This document shows positions 40,666-52,923 of a stretch of 64,000 nucleotides of DNA, piece after piece. Within the stretch, counting starts at the first letter, position 1; the number at the start of each line of letters is the position of its first letter. This DNA is from Maylandia zebra (Eukaryota > Chordata > Actinopteri > Cichliformes > Cichlidae). Below the pieces are notes generated by a model. That model was not told where the DNA came from and searched no databases. It saw only the letters and a list, made by a program, of their open reading frames with translations. The DNA lies in the NCBI RefSeq assembly GCF_041146795.1, contig NC_135177.1, positions 18,427,560 to 18,491,559 of the forward strand. The letters are read 5' to 3'. The position numbers and the translations under genes were made by a program.

Positions 40666-41227
40666 ATTCTACCAAAGTCCACTATTTAGATTGAGAAAAG
40701 TTCATATAATTATTTAGCCTTGTTGTGCAAACAAGCCTGCATAACTTAATAAATATATAACTTGAAAAATAACAAACCTAAAAAGGAACACTAGGTACGA
40801 GATACATGAGGACCTGTGATACGGTGATACTTTTGGTAAACAACCATTTGACTAACGTGTGTCTCACCTGCTCTTGTTCCATCTCTGTTCCTCTCTCTCC
40901 CTCTTTGTGCTGACAATCATCAAATCTACAGTTGAAACCAGATATTTACACACTCTTCAGATAAAAACAGATATACTTTTTTAATTGTAATATCAAATCA
41001 GACTAAATGTTTCTTTTTTTTAGATTGATAAATATAAAAACATATTTGTTAACTTTAAGAGTAAAGAGAGAAACTATCTGTATTTCTTAATTGTAAATGG
41101 CACCAAATTGTATTCAAAATGGAGCCACACTTATGGAGCTCCACGATTCTTTTCCTGGTGTTTTGGTTGACATCTCTTGATTTTCCCATTTCAAAGAAAC
41201 AGGCTCTGTGTTTTGCCTTATATGCAT

Positions 41228-41938
41228 TGTTACGAATTCAAATATTGGGGATGGATACAAGAGGAAAAACCAAAATAACAACACTGGTCCGGCCGGGTTG
41301 AATCAAACGATGATTTTAATGATCACACGCGTGGGAGATGGACACCGCACGCAGACAGCATCAGATCTCACCTCAAAAACCACATCACAATAGTTTTATG
41401 AAATCAGGGTATTAGAACGCCCCCTCATGCGTAAGACAGGTACAATACAATCAATGTTGACAGTTATTTGACACAGCAAAGGAACATTCTCTCCATCCCG
41501 AGGACAGGCACTGACTCCCGCTTATCTCCTGGAGCCAACCGTCCCCTATGGAGACACAACATTGCAGCTACAAGGATTTCCAGGTTTGTTAAGGTGATCA
41601 GTGTGTAATGCTCTGAAGCAAGTATGTAATATTGTTTAATCAACTGCCACTACTTAAAACATAACAAAAGATATAACTGAATATAAGATCACAAAGAATA
41701 ACATGATATCAGTGTTGTGTAAGCGCGTGCGGCCTTCCATGCTCGAAGCCTCTCCCCTCCATAGATCAGCCAGACATCGCGCTGACTGTAGCTTTTAACC
41801 CTTATTAACTTGAGCACAACTCTATAATGAGCAACAAACTGCAATATGTATGAGATGATCATGGTTACACCTGCAATGAAAGATCATATGATTATTCTGC
41901 CACCTGTAAATAGAAGATTAACCTGAGGTTATAACAAT
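41228..41938. mobile_element. Probable LTR-type insert in the Tc1-like element
   Basis: The sequence from about 41228 (TGTTACGAATTC) to 41938 is foreign to the Tc1 element and richer in GC. CATTG occurs on both sides, but the end points are ambiguous. A solo LTR is the best guess; a different repeat class is possible. Confidence 0.35.
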
Positions 41939-41961
41939 CATTGTAATACAAATGTTAATGT

Positions 41962-42515
41962 TGTCATGATCCTGGGCCATATTGGCCCAGCATTCTTAGT
42001 TTTCTTGTATTTTTGTATTTTGTTCCTTATTTATGCCGTGGTTCCTAGCTTCTGTTAAGATGTTCCTTATTTGATTACCCCCTGTGTGCCCCTCTGTGTA
42101 TCTGTGAGTCCTCGTTTCTCCTTGTGTTTCATTCAATGTTTTCCCCAGCTCGTTATGTCTGTGCTCTCTCCTCCTGTCTGAACCTCTCTTCCTGTTTTAC
42201 TTTGACAGTCTCTCGTCAGTATGTGTCATGTTGTGTTCACTCCTGCCCTGTCTCGTTATGATTATCTGTGTCAGCTGTGTTCCCCGTGTGCTCCCACTTC
42301 CCTCATGTCTCCCTCAGTTCAGTGTCGCGTTGTCAATGTCTCCTCCCTGGACCTGTGTGTCTTTCTGTGTTCCCTCGGTTTTCTGTTAGCATTCCCAATT
42401 TAGTTCTGTTTCTTTGTGAAGCCTGCAATAAAGCAGTGATTTTGAGTTCAGCTTTTTGTCTCCGTGAGTTTTGCGTTTGGGTCCTCTTCTGCCTCCACAC
42501 AGCCAGATCATGACA
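41962..42515 (+). mobile_element. Solo LTR, 554 bp, 5-bp target duplication
   Basis: It begins TGTCATGATC, ends GATCATGACA, and is flanked by AATGT on both sides (41957-41961, 42516-42520). An AATAAAG signal lies at about 42427. It is inserted in the Tc1-like element, so it is younger than that element. Confidence 0.87.
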
Positions 42516-42943
42516 AATGTAATGTCAAAAGCTTCAATAAATGTTTAATGCAAAGCTGGTTATATGATTCTGATGTACTAATAATGCCGATACTAAAATA
42601 ACAGGAAAAACACCCCCTTTTTATCCCACAGCATCCACAGCTGTGCCACCAATTTACTCACATGGACTCTACTAACCTATCAGAAGCTTCTTCAGCTCAG
42701 AATGGAATCGTCTGGAGTTTCTTATTAATTAACAATAAATTTAGTGTATATGTACTCCTAAATTTGATGAAAGTGATAAAAAAAATAGACAGCTCTGTCT
42801 CTCTTTATTCTGACAATTAACTAATTCAAAAGATATTTCAATATTTATTTATCTAAAACAAAACAAGTTTACTCATGTTGTACAGTAAAAAAAAATGTTC
42901 TTGTGTTTTCCATAAAGTGTATGTAAATATCTGGTTTCAACTG

Positions 42944-43579
42944 TGAATATACTGCTGTGTATTGAAATTCCTCTTGTTTTGAGGTATATACTGAACAACA
43001 TACAAAGCATAATATATAAAATACTACCAGAGTTTTTTCTTTGAAAGAAGCCCCTTATGTCCATTCTTGTATATCAGTGCATTACTGAATCCGATTTATT
43101 TAGCCGTGGAGAGTAACAACTGAAAATATGAAATAGACACACATGTAAGCTAAGACTCTCTAAAGAAACAGCATTGTTGTTGTTCGGCTTTTCATTTCGC
43201 CATTTGTTAATTCACTTGAAGAGCAAGTAACGTAATATGGGTCAAGTGATCAGTTTGATATCGATCTTTTGTGATACACCGTCATATTTACATTATTTGT
43301 ACAGTACGAATGATTTGCTTTGGTACCTGGTCGAACTTCAGTTCTCCTCTGTCTGCCTGGCTCCGTTTCTCCAACAGCGCACTCGCAGGCAGCCGTTTTT
43401 GCTGAATTAGCATGTTCTAGAGTGTTCCTGTTTTCTTTTCCCAACTCTTTTCTGCATGTGCATACTGCCTCATTTAGAGCTGCATAATCTGAGAGGGAGG
43501 GTTAAGCAAAGACAGACAGCAAGCAAAAAGAAGATAAAATCCACTTGGAGTAAAGACAGACTCTCTCAGCTAAAGAACC
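42944..43579 (+). promoter_or_regulatory. Upstream region of receptor copy 2
   Basis: The proximal 200 bp shares blocks with the other copies (GAATTAGCATGTTCTAGAG, TGCATACTGC, CTGAGAGGGAGGG, CAAAGACAGACAGCAAG). The distal CATCTGATAAG block of copies 1, 3 and 4 was not found here. Confidence 0.4.
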
Positions 43580-43852
43580 ATGGGGACAGGTAAGACAATT
43601 TAAACATCTATGAGCATTTCTTTTAAATTGCATTAAGTGAATGTCATTAGGATTTCTTGCTAAAATGATTAATATGAGTATGCCTGCTTGTTATTAGTTC
43701 TGATCACAACAGAAATTAAGAAATTAATAAATAAATATGTGAAATTGCACAAGGAATTCTGTGAGTACTTCACATAATGTGGTACTCTATCTTGAGCAAC
43801 TACTGTAGCCCATGTGCCAGGCCAAAGCACTGTAATATAGAATTATATGCAC

Positions 43853-43950
<98 letters not shown>

Positions 43951-45289
43951 GTTTTTAACCTGCTAACACAATCAAACCTTTTTTGTTGTTTTGTTTCTTT
44001 TTTTATCTTGTTTTTCTGATATTTTATGTGATTTTTTTATGATAAAAGAAGTATGTATGTCACATATTCTGGATACTATACTAGAAGCTAGTGTTGCACA
44101 GAATATGTGTTAGAATCAAGCACTATAACATACAACCATAACAATTACATAGCCATGTACACTTAAGTAAAGAAGCGTTTTTATAAGTTTCAACTAATGT
44201 CTGTGATGCATTGCTTTCATGTTTTTTTGTTTCGCAACAGGTCAGTCATCTGGGCTGGAAGCAGCTTCCACACACATACAAACAGCCTCCATTGTCATCT
44301 ACTGTGTGATATTTATAGTTGGAACTCTGGGCAACGCCCTGGTTATCTACATGACGGGCTTCAAAATGCAGAAAACAGTCAACTCAATTTGGTTTCTCAA
44401 CCTGGCCATAGCTGACTTCCTCTTCACGGCCTTCCTGATTTTCTCGATCATTTCTCTCTCTCAGAGTCACCAGTGGCCTTTTGGACAATTCGTGTGCAAG
44501 CTCAACAACTTTGTCACTTTAGTCAACATGTTTGCCAGCATCTTTACTCTGACAGCTATAAATTTGGATCGTTGTCTGTCCATCTGGGTGGTGGTGTGGG
44601 CACACAACAAGCGCACAGTCTGCAAAGCTCGGCTCATATGTGCTGGTATCTGGGTGACTGCTGCGATCTGCAGCACTCCTTATGCCACTTTTCGCACCGT
44701 GTTAGGAGATAATGGGACATATTACTGTGGTTATTCTATGACACATGAACAAAAATGGAGTCTCCACATTTTTCGCTTTCTTATGGGCTTTGTGATCCCA
44801 TTCCTGGTAATAGTCATCTCTTATGTGGCCATAGGGATCCGTGCAATGCGCATGCAGAGAACAAGGAGAAGGAGATCTCACAGAATCATTTTCTCCATCA
44901 TTTTTGCATTCTTCATCTGCTGGTTACCCTTCCATGTTTTTAACTTTATAGAATTAAAGGCTGTGAATAACCCAGACCTCTGGAACATTGTTAGAATCAT
45001 GGGTCCTCTGACTTTGAGTCTGGCTTTTCTGAACAGCTGCCTGAACCCCATCCTCTATGTTTTCATGTGTGAAGAATTCACGAAGAAGCTTCGGCAGTCC
45101 ATATGTTTTGTACTTGAGAGTGCTCTGGCAGAGGATCATGTGTCCAGTCACTGTACGTCATCAACCATTTCAAAAATGTCTCAAAAATTTGATCCTGCTG
45201 CAACTTTAAAAATAATTGACCCAGCCATTTATGAAAACATCCCAGTAAGCAACGTGATCATCACTGAGGAGATTCCGGTCTCCGAGTAA
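43580..45289 (+). CDS. Chemoattractant-type GPCR, array copy 2
   Basis: Exon 1 is ATGGGGACAG (43580-43589) and exon 2 is 44241-45289, giving 352 residues starting MGTGQSSGLEAA. All family hallmarks are present: GTLGNALVIY, LAIADFLF, LDRCLSIW, ICWLPFHV, NPILYVF. Relative to copy 1 the stretch from TM3 to the start of the tail differs by only about six residues (for example FVTLVN versus FVSLVN, SHR versus SRR, NPDLWN versus NPDLRN), while the N-terminus and C-tail are more different. The tail ends IPVSE and keeps PAIYENIP as in copy 3. ECL2 keeps the NGT glycosylation site; the N-terminus has none. The intron holds a long (TA)n tract. Ligand unknown. Confidence 0.9.
43861..43947. repeat. (TA)n microsatellite in the copy 2 intron
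   Basis: About 43 TA units, uninterrupted as far as I can read. Confidence 0.97.
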
Positions 45290-45538
45290 AATCAACACAC
45301 AGCAACAAAATCCAGTGTAACAAAAGGCAATGTAAAAAGGAATTCATTGATTTTTAATCCAAAACTTTCACATCAGATTATAACATAAAGTACATTCATG
45401 CACAGAAACACAAAGCACGTGTTTTTGTCTTGTCATATTATTAGACAAGCAAGAAAGAGTCAGAGTAACTGAAAACCCATGTTATTGTGCTGCAGCTTGG
45501 AGTTATAGCTATTGAGTTCGTGATTAAAACAAAGGATT

Positions 45539-45735
45539 AATTCAATTCAATTTTATTTATATAGCGCCAAATCACAACAAAAGTCGCCTCAAGGCGCTTC
45601 ATAGATACAGAGAAAAACCCAACAATCATATGACCCCCTATGAGCAAGCACTTTGGCAACAGTGGGAAGGAAAAACTCCGTTTTAACAGGAAGAAACCTC
45701 CGGCAGAACCAGGCTCAGGGAGGGGCGGCCATCTG
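45539..45735 (-). repeat. L2-type LINE 3' end, reversed
   Basis: TTCAATTCAATTTTATTTAT followed by AGCGCCAAATCACAAC is the reverse complement of the tail seen at 23800-23875. It continues with the conserved GGAAGGAAAAACTCC and AGGAAGAAACCTCCGGC blocks. 5'-truncated copy. Confidence 0.7.
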
Positions 45736-46074
45736 CTGCGACCGGTTGGGGTGAGAGAAGGATGACATGAAGTATTACATGAAGCGTTTTTTTTTTTCTT
45801 TCTTTGGAGAGGGGGTTGTTTTTGTTTCTTTTTTTGAACTTTATATTGTTCATAGAAATTGGATTGCCATCATTAAATTTCCTTTGAGAAAAGTTATATA
45901 TGTTTCTAAGTAAGCTTTTAATACTCCTGCTCATCAACCAGTTTTTTCTTTATGATCAGAATTCATAATGATGTCAGAAGACACTGAACTTTAATAGAGC
46001 ATTATGATTTTGTTACACTTGTATATAAAATAAAAGAATAAAAACATTCTGATGAAGTCTGATTCTGAGTGTGA

Positions 46075-47290
46075 TTCTGTTTATCTGGACGTAGCGTTTT
46101 CAGTGGGAGAAATGTTTCGTCACTCATCCCATTGTCTTCTTCAGTCTCAGCTGGCTGCAGTTTTCCCCAATCTTTTAAACAGTATATTTGCATAATGACT
46201 GAAACCTGCCCACTGAAGGAACAGTGGGCTGGGAGGTCAGTTTCTTAATCTTAATTATGCAGATTCTCATGACCATTGATCAACAACCACTGACCAAAAC
46301 CCACCGATCAAAGGCCATGAGCAGTGTTGGGTGTAATGCGTTACTAAGTAACGAGTTACTGTAATTAAATTACTTTTCCACTGAAAAAGGAGAGTAACTA
46401 ATTACTGTTCATTTTTAGGTATTTTAATTACAGTTACTTACAATGTACTTGTGTTACATTGTAAAATAATTAAACTCGCTGAAATCATTTAATTTCAATC
46501 ATTTGTCTTCTAAATGTAGACGTAAACTCTGCCGCTTTAACATCGCTGTAGTGCAGCTGCACGTCATTTCGCGCCACTTTGCTGCATAGTCGTATTCTAA
46601 AGCAGAATATGTAGGACTCGGCTGAAGCGAGTGGCTGTTTTTTGAAATAGAAATATTCCCGTCTCTTCACTTTTCTGAAACAAGCAGACAAGAATATTAC
46701 AGTAATATGTAAGCTATGTCCTAGGGAGAAAAAACTATCGGCTGCTGTTAATAGCATGAGTAATCTACTGAAGCGCCTGACACGAGAGCATAGACGAACA
46801 CTTCTGAGTGATCCTTGTTCATCATCCATGGACAACTCCTGCTAAGCAGGCAAAACCTGATTTTATTTCAGCAGCACAGAAAGCGTCTGAAGGTGATCTT
46901 AAAAAAATTATTGCAGTCTACATTGTGGAAGAGATGCTACCGCTGCGTACAGTAGAGTCTCCGTCTTTAAAAAAAAAAAAGTATTTATTATTTAAAGAGT
47001 TTAATTTCTATTGTTTGCCCGCTCAAGGTTTATAGGGATTTTAAGAAGTATTTAGTTAAATTACTTATTTAGTAATTAAGTTACTTTTCTGACACAGTAA
47101 TTAGATAAGTCAAACCAGCGTTCCTCCCTGTCCAGGATGAGTACATCCTCATCCTTGAAAGAGTGTCCACTGGCCTGTAGCAGCTTTCTTTTGGCACCTT
47201 CCCAGCTTTGACAAAAGTCCAGCTGGGATAACCACATTTACTCAGGGCCTTCACATCACACGACTGTGTGCGTTAGGGTCCAATCCATAC
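46075..47290. repeat. Second copy of the 12590 repeat, split by an insertion
   Basis: 46075-46320 and 47111-47290 together match 12590-13020 in reverse orientation. The break falls between GGCCATGAG and TCAAACCAGCG, which are almost adjacent in the other copy. A roughly 790-bp element fills the gap. Confidence 0.7.
46322..47110. mobile_element. DNA-transposon-like insert (GTAACG-type ends)
   Basis: It starts CAGTGTTGGGTGTAATGCG with repeated GTTAC/GTAAC motifs and ends in a GTAATTAAGTTACTTTTC region of similar composition. That is the style of a common fish hAT-like non-autonomous repeat. No transposase frame is present. The right end is approximate. Confidence 0.55.
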
Positions 47291-47469
47291 ACCGGCCACT
47301 CAGCCTTGACAATAAATATAAGACTGAACTCAACAGCATCATTTTTTTAACTGAATTTTACTGTTTGTATTGACACTTGTTAACAACATACCAAACATAC
47401 ACTATAATGTTAATTGGTAAATCTATGAACGATTTTTAAATGATCTCTAAAACTATTAGCATATGTGTG

Positions 47470-47832
47470 TCTTTCATGTCCATCTGATAAGTCAAGTGAC
47501 TTTTTGTGTAGCAGAAGCACAATGTAGGTAACCACAAATGGGACTCTCTACAGCAAAATATGCAAGAAGGGTACAATAGTTAGCTATAAAATAATACTCT
47601 ATTAAGACTTGTCATCACAAAAATGTTCATTCAGTTCAGGCAAATGTTGTTGCATTAGTGTGTTCTGAGAAATTACTGTTTTGTTATCTGCTCATTTCTG
47701 TATTTGCGTACTGATTCATCTGCAGCTGCAGAAACTGAGAGGGAGGAGAAATCAAAGACAGAGAGCAAGTAGAAGCAGCAACTGATAGAGATCAACTTAC
47801 AACCACGGCAGACTCTCTCAGCTAAAAAGAGC
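47470..47832 (+). promoter_or_regulatory. Upstream block of receptor copy 3
   Basis: CATCTGATAAG (about 47481) is followed by the proximal module (TTGCATTAGTGTGTTCTGAG, CTGCTCATTTCTGTATTTGC, TTCATCTGCAGCTGC, ATCAAAGACAGAGAGCAAG). It is shared with copy 4 and partly with copies 1 and 2. No TATA box was seen. Confidence 0.45.
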
Positions 47833-49307
47833 ATGGGGACGGGTAAGTTAATTTAGTCTAGACATATATTACTATTTCTCTTTAAGCAGCAATATGTGAA
47901 AGGTTATTTGAGTTCTTGTTAAACTGTTCAAAATGAGCACTCATACCTGGTATTAATTATGTTATTAATCACAAAAGAAACTGAGTTAGATAAATGCAAA
48001 TATCAACTTGCACACAGAATTCTGTATGTGCATCACAAAAGTAGAAGCTAGTATTGCATAGAACATGTGTTGGAGCCAACTATGAAAATGCATAGCTGTA
48101 TTTTGTTAATTAAAAATTACTTAATTTGTATAATTTGGCAACAAATGTAATGAAATCCTCTTATTTTATCTGTTCATATAATATATTGTGGAAACATGAT
48201 TTGTTTAATAAAACATTTTCTTTTTTGCTTTCAGATAACATCACTTTCAATGCAACTCAGTCACCTGAACAAGATGCAGCTTTCACACACATACAAACAG
48301 CCTCCATTGTCATCTACTGTGTGATATTTATAGCTGGAACTCTGGGCAATGGCCTTGTTATCTATGTGGCGGGATTCAAAATGCAGAAAACAGTCGACTC
48401 GGTTTGGTTTCTCAACCTGGCCATAGCTGACTTCCTCTTCACGGCCTTCCTTATTTTCTCGATCATTTCTCTCTCTCAGAGTCACCGATGGCCTTTTGGA
48501 ACATTCATGTGCAAGCTCAACACCTTTGTGAGTGTAGTCAACATGTTTGTCAGCATCTTTACTCTGACAGCCATGAGTTTGGATCGTTGTCTGTGTATCT
48601 GTGTGGTGGTGTGGGCACACAACAAACGCACAGTCAGCAAAGCTCAGCTCATATCAGCTGGGATCTGGGTGATCGCTGGCGTCTTCAGCACTCCTTATGC
48701 CACTTTTCGCACTGCATCAGTGGGGAACGGAGGGGAAAGTTCCTGTGGTTATTCTGCAACAATCAAAGAACACAAATTGACTCTCGACATTTTTCGCTTT
48801 GTTATGGGCTTTGTGATCCCATTCCTGATAATAATGATCTCTTATGTGTCCATTGGTATCCGTGCAATGCGCATGCCGAGAACAAGGAGACGCAGATCTC
48901 GCCGGGTCATTTTCTCCATCATTTTTGCATTCTTCATCTGTTGGTTGCCTTTCCACACTTTCAATTTCATAGAATTGAAGTTAGAGCTCCAGGGGATTGT
49001 TAGAATGTATGGTCCTCTGACTGTGAGTCTGGCTTTTCTGAACAGCTGCTTGAACCCCATCCTTTATGTTTTCATGTGTGAAGAATTCCAGAAGAAATTT
49101 CGACAGTCCATTTGTTTTGTACTCGAGAGTGCACTGGCAGAAGACCATTTGTTATTTCTGTCCACCCGCTCCATGTCATCAACCTTTTCAAAAGCTTCCC
49201 AAAAATCAGACACTGCTGCCACTTTAGATCGGATCGACCCAGCCATTTATGAAAACATCCCAGAAAGCACAGTAATCATCACCGAGGGGATTCCTAGAAC
49301 TGAATAA
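47833..49307 (+). CDS. Chemoattractant-type GPCR, array copy 3
   Basis: Exon 1 is ATGGGGACGG (47833-47842) and exon 2 is 48235-49307, giving 360 residues starting MGTDNITFNATQSPEQ. The N-terminus has two N-glycosylation sequons (NIT, NAT), unlike copies 1 and 2; ECL2 has GNGGESSC and no sequon. Hallmarks: GTLGNGLVIY, LAIADFLF, LDRCLCICVV, FICWLPFHTF, NPILYVF. ICL3 is basic (PRTRRRRSRR), and ECL3 is shorter by several residues (LELQGIV). Its tail (ERIDPAIYENIP-type, ending IPRTE) resembles copy 2. It is more divergent from copies 1 and 2 than they are from each other. Family and probable role as for copy 1. Confidence 0.9.
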
Positions 49308-49439
49308 GAGTGCCCCACCAGACAATGAATTTTGAAATGAATCATTGTTTTTTGTTTTACAAATTTACGCTCATGCACAGACATACACAATATTTCCAAA
49401 AGTGTTTGCTTGTCTGCCTTCACATGTATATGAACTTGA

Positions 49440-49925
49440 ATGAAATCCCATTCTAATGTATAGTGTTTAAGATGATGTCAGCCCACCCTTCAACTCATTG
49501 AGATGTTTAGGAATGTGTTTACCATTCTTCCAGAAGACCACTTGTGAGATTAGACAGCGATGTTGGATGAGAAGGCCTGACTCGCAGTCTCGGCTCTAAT
49601 TCATCGCAAAGATGTTCTATTGAGGTCAGGAACCTGTGCAGGCCAGTCCAGTTCTTCAACACCAAACCCGTTCATCCATGTTTTTATGGACACAGTGCTT
49701 TGTGCATTCTTGCACAGTCATATTGGAACAGGCAGGGGCCATCCCCAAATTGTTTCAAAAAATTTGGGAGGATTAAATATTCATTACAGTTCCTTTCACT
49801 TGGCACAATGCAGTCAGAAAATTACCATTCTCCTGGCAACAACCAAACCCAGACTTATCCATTAGATTTCCAGACTGAGAAGTGTGTTTCATAACTCCAG
49901 AGAACCATCAAACAAACTCCAGGGA
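49440..49925 (-). mobile_element. Decayed Tc1-like fragment
   Basis: Recognisable blocks include GATGAGAAGGCCTGACTCGC, GAACCTGTGCAGGCCAGTCC and GGGGCCATCCCCAAATTGTT, from the transposase part of a common fish Tc1-like family different from the 13103 family. Both ends are lost. Confidence 0.6.
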
Positions 49926-50260
49926 GTTTCTTTTTTTTTCTTTCATGCTGTCAATTTCCATGATTTGAAATACCATTATGACATTTCATTTTAAATTACT
50001 TTCACTTTTTTGTATGTATGTTTCTAACCATGTTTAAACAATATGCATCATACTCTTACACGAGAGCTGTGTCTTTTTATTGATCATTAAGGTTTTTTTG
50101 ATCAACCTGTTAATAAAAACATGCTGATGTTGTCTGCATGACAAAACTGGCTTACACTCTGCATACTCTTCTTTTATTTCACTGGATATTTATAAGGCTG
50201 TATACTTTATGTCACAGTGTAGTATTGAACACACTATGCAAATTTAAAAATAAAAGGAAT

Positions 50261-50263
<3 letters not shown>

Positions 50264-50338
<75 letters not shown>
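50264..50338. repeat. (TA)n microsatellite at the LINE 5' junction
   Basis: About 37 TA units end exactly where the truncated LINE begins. The 3' flank of the LINE (GTTATATAAATCC) also resembles TA-rich DNA, so the tract was probably the target. Confidence 0.9.
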
Positions 50339-50340
<2 letters not shown>

Positions 50341-51654
50341 CGTGAAGTACCCTCAGAAGGTCTGCTAGATGATGTTAATGCAGCACTACGGACAATACCT
50401 ACAACCACGATTACCGACACTAACAAGCTGATCTACAATACGGCAGCAGTGATCAGTGAGATGCTTGGCTACAAGTTGAACAGCGACAAGGGGCAATACC
50501 CTCCATGGAGAAGGAGGCTAGAGGGCAAGATCAAAGTAGCACGGAGGGAGGTTAGCCAACTAACGGAGTTGCAGAAAGGTGCGACAAAGAAGGTGCATAA
50601 GAAATACAGCAAGCTGTCCATACCTGAGGCCTTGGAAACTGCCAAGCAAAGACTCACAGCCTTGGCCAGCCGCTTGAGGAGGTACACCAGAGAGATAGAA
50701 GGCAGGAGAATAAACCAGCTGTTCTCCACAGAACCAGCAAAGGTGTACTCTCAGTGGCAGGGGAACAATATGAGAACAGCACCACCAAGGCTGGAGACGG
50801 AGCAATACTGGAAGAGCATATGGGAGAAGGATGCAACCCATAACGGCAATGCTCAGTGGCTAGAGGATCTGAGGGCTGACCACAGCGACCTCCCTGAACA
50901 GGGTCCAGTAACCATCACAGTGGCAGATATCCAAGAAAGGGTCTCCAGTATGAAGAGTTGGACAGCACCAGGGCCCGACATGGTTCACGCCTACTGGCTG
51001 AAGAAGCTGACTGCACTCCACGAGCGTCTGGCAGCACAAATGAACCAGCTGCTAGTTAACGAGAGACACCCGGAATGGCTAACTGAAGGCCGGACGGTCC
51101 TGATCCCCAAGGACCCCAAGAAGGGACCGGTCCCCTCCAACTACCGACCAATAACCTGCCTCAGTACTACATGGAAGCTCCTGTCAGGCATCATATCGGC
51201 TAAGATGAACAGGCACATGGGTCAATACATGAGCGGGACACAGAAAGGAATTGGCAAGAATACCAGAGGCGCAAAACACCAGCTACTGGTAGACAGAACA
51301 ATCAGCCGAGACTGCAAGACCAGACTGACCAACCTGTGCACTGCCTGGATTGATTACAAGAAGGCCTATGACTCAATGCCCCACAGCTGGATACTGGAAT
51401 GCCTAGAATTGTACAAGATCAATGGGACCCTAAGAGCCTTCATCAGGAACTCAATGGGGATGTGGCGTACAACACTAGAGGCCAACTCCAAGCCCATAGC
51501 ACAAGTCACCATCAAGTGCGGGATCTACCAAGGAGATGCTCTGTCCCCACTGCTGTTCTGCATAGGCCTGAACCCCCTCAGTGAGATCATTAACAAGACT
51601 GGCTACGGATACCGACTACGGAACGGAGCAGTTGTCAGCCACCTCCTGTACATG

Positions 51655-52867
51655 TGTGGCGAGACGAGGATGGGGTATAAAGTAAATACTCTTTGCAGTT
51701 TTAAAAAGACAACGCCACCCTGGGAATTTCACCCAGAGAATACTGAAAGTAACACTAAATCACCAGAAAGGCACTTAGGTTCGCTATACTCAGTCCAGAG
51801 ACGAGGTTCAATGATCAACAAATTCACAATTTATTAATAATTATTTAAAACACCATATAAAAGCACAATCATAAATATTCAAATATGCTTAAAAAGGTAT
51901 TCAGAGCTGAGGCTTACCAGTGGAGGGGCAGGGATGCCACACACAAACTAAAGAAAGAAAACACACCCAAAACACAAGTGCAGCACACTATCACACACAC
52001 TCACGCTAATAAACTAAACAAGGCAGGTGTGTACACTCAAGGGATCCCACCACCAAGGCACCCTAGTCTCCTCCACGTCGGCACTCCGCATCTGAATAAA
52101 AGAAACAAAGAAAATGTTAATATATTACAACAAACTAATGTGTAGCACCGGGGGATAACCCAACTGCAGGACCACACTGGTGATCCACAGCTAGAAAAAG
52201 GGCCTCCCACCAGTGGTGTAACAAAAATCCAAACTACAAATCAAAAGCAATAAAACAACATACAATCTGAATAAAACTCTAAAATCTGGAGCAAACGGAA
52301 TCGCCGTACTGCTCCAACTTGCCGTCCACACGACGATAAGTTAACAGTCAATCAATATGCACGCCAGCTGACTCCGATAACCGGCATGCATATGGCCGTT
52401 GTCCACGCCGACGTCCACTGTAAAAGCTGACAGCAGCAGGGAAGAATTCTCACAACGGGAACAGACGGTAAAAGCACAGCAAGGCAAAACAGCAGCACTT
52501 CAGTTCGCGTAGCTTGGCGCAAAACTACGGTCCACACTTCCTGCGAAACATAATAAATAATTACTATAAAAGAACAATAGAAGGCAGAGAGCGTAACAAA
52601 AGTTGATTACGTACCAAGTAAGCCGGGTCACAGAACGTAAGCAGAATAGCTCAGAGGAGGCTTCTATAGCTACGACCAGCCGCGATGGAGGCTTCAGAAG
52701 AATAACCCACAAACGATCTCTACCACACCGAGGAAGTCAGGTGACCAAAAAGGAGATCACAGGCAAGCAATGCAGAGACACTCAAATGGCCACTATTTAT
52801 ACCAGCGCCCCCTAATGGGCCAGGCTGAAAGTGGGTTGGACCGAGGGATAACATTCATCCTGCCACA
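51655..52867 (-). repeat. 3' LTR of the Ty3/gypsy element
   Basis: 1213 bp, TGTGGC...GCCACA, offset from the other LTR by exactly 6723 bp along its whole length. Confidence 0.95.
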
Positions 52868-52923
52868 TTCTACCCCTCCTTCTTGCATCGTCGCCCCGAC
52901 GATGAATTACAAAGACACCCAGA

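Larger units (their letters stand above)
40929..42943. mobile_element. Non-autonomous Tc1-like element with two nested inserts
   Basis: The left end CAGTTGAAACCAGATATTTA and right end TAAATATCTGGTTTCAACTG are inverted repeats; TA precedes the left end. Inner sequence at 41115-41200 (GGAGCTCCACGATTC, TTTTCCTGGTGTTTTGGTTG) is Tc1 transposase-region remnant. It is interrupted by a roughly 710-bp insert (about 41228-41938) and a solo LTR (41962-42515). Without them the element is about 750 bp. Confidence 0.75.

Noticed and set aside
51885-52815. Small open frames within the LTRs (also at 58608-59538)
   Set aside because: They occur identically in both LTRs, have no domain-like features and overlap LTR control sequence. 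They are chance frames.
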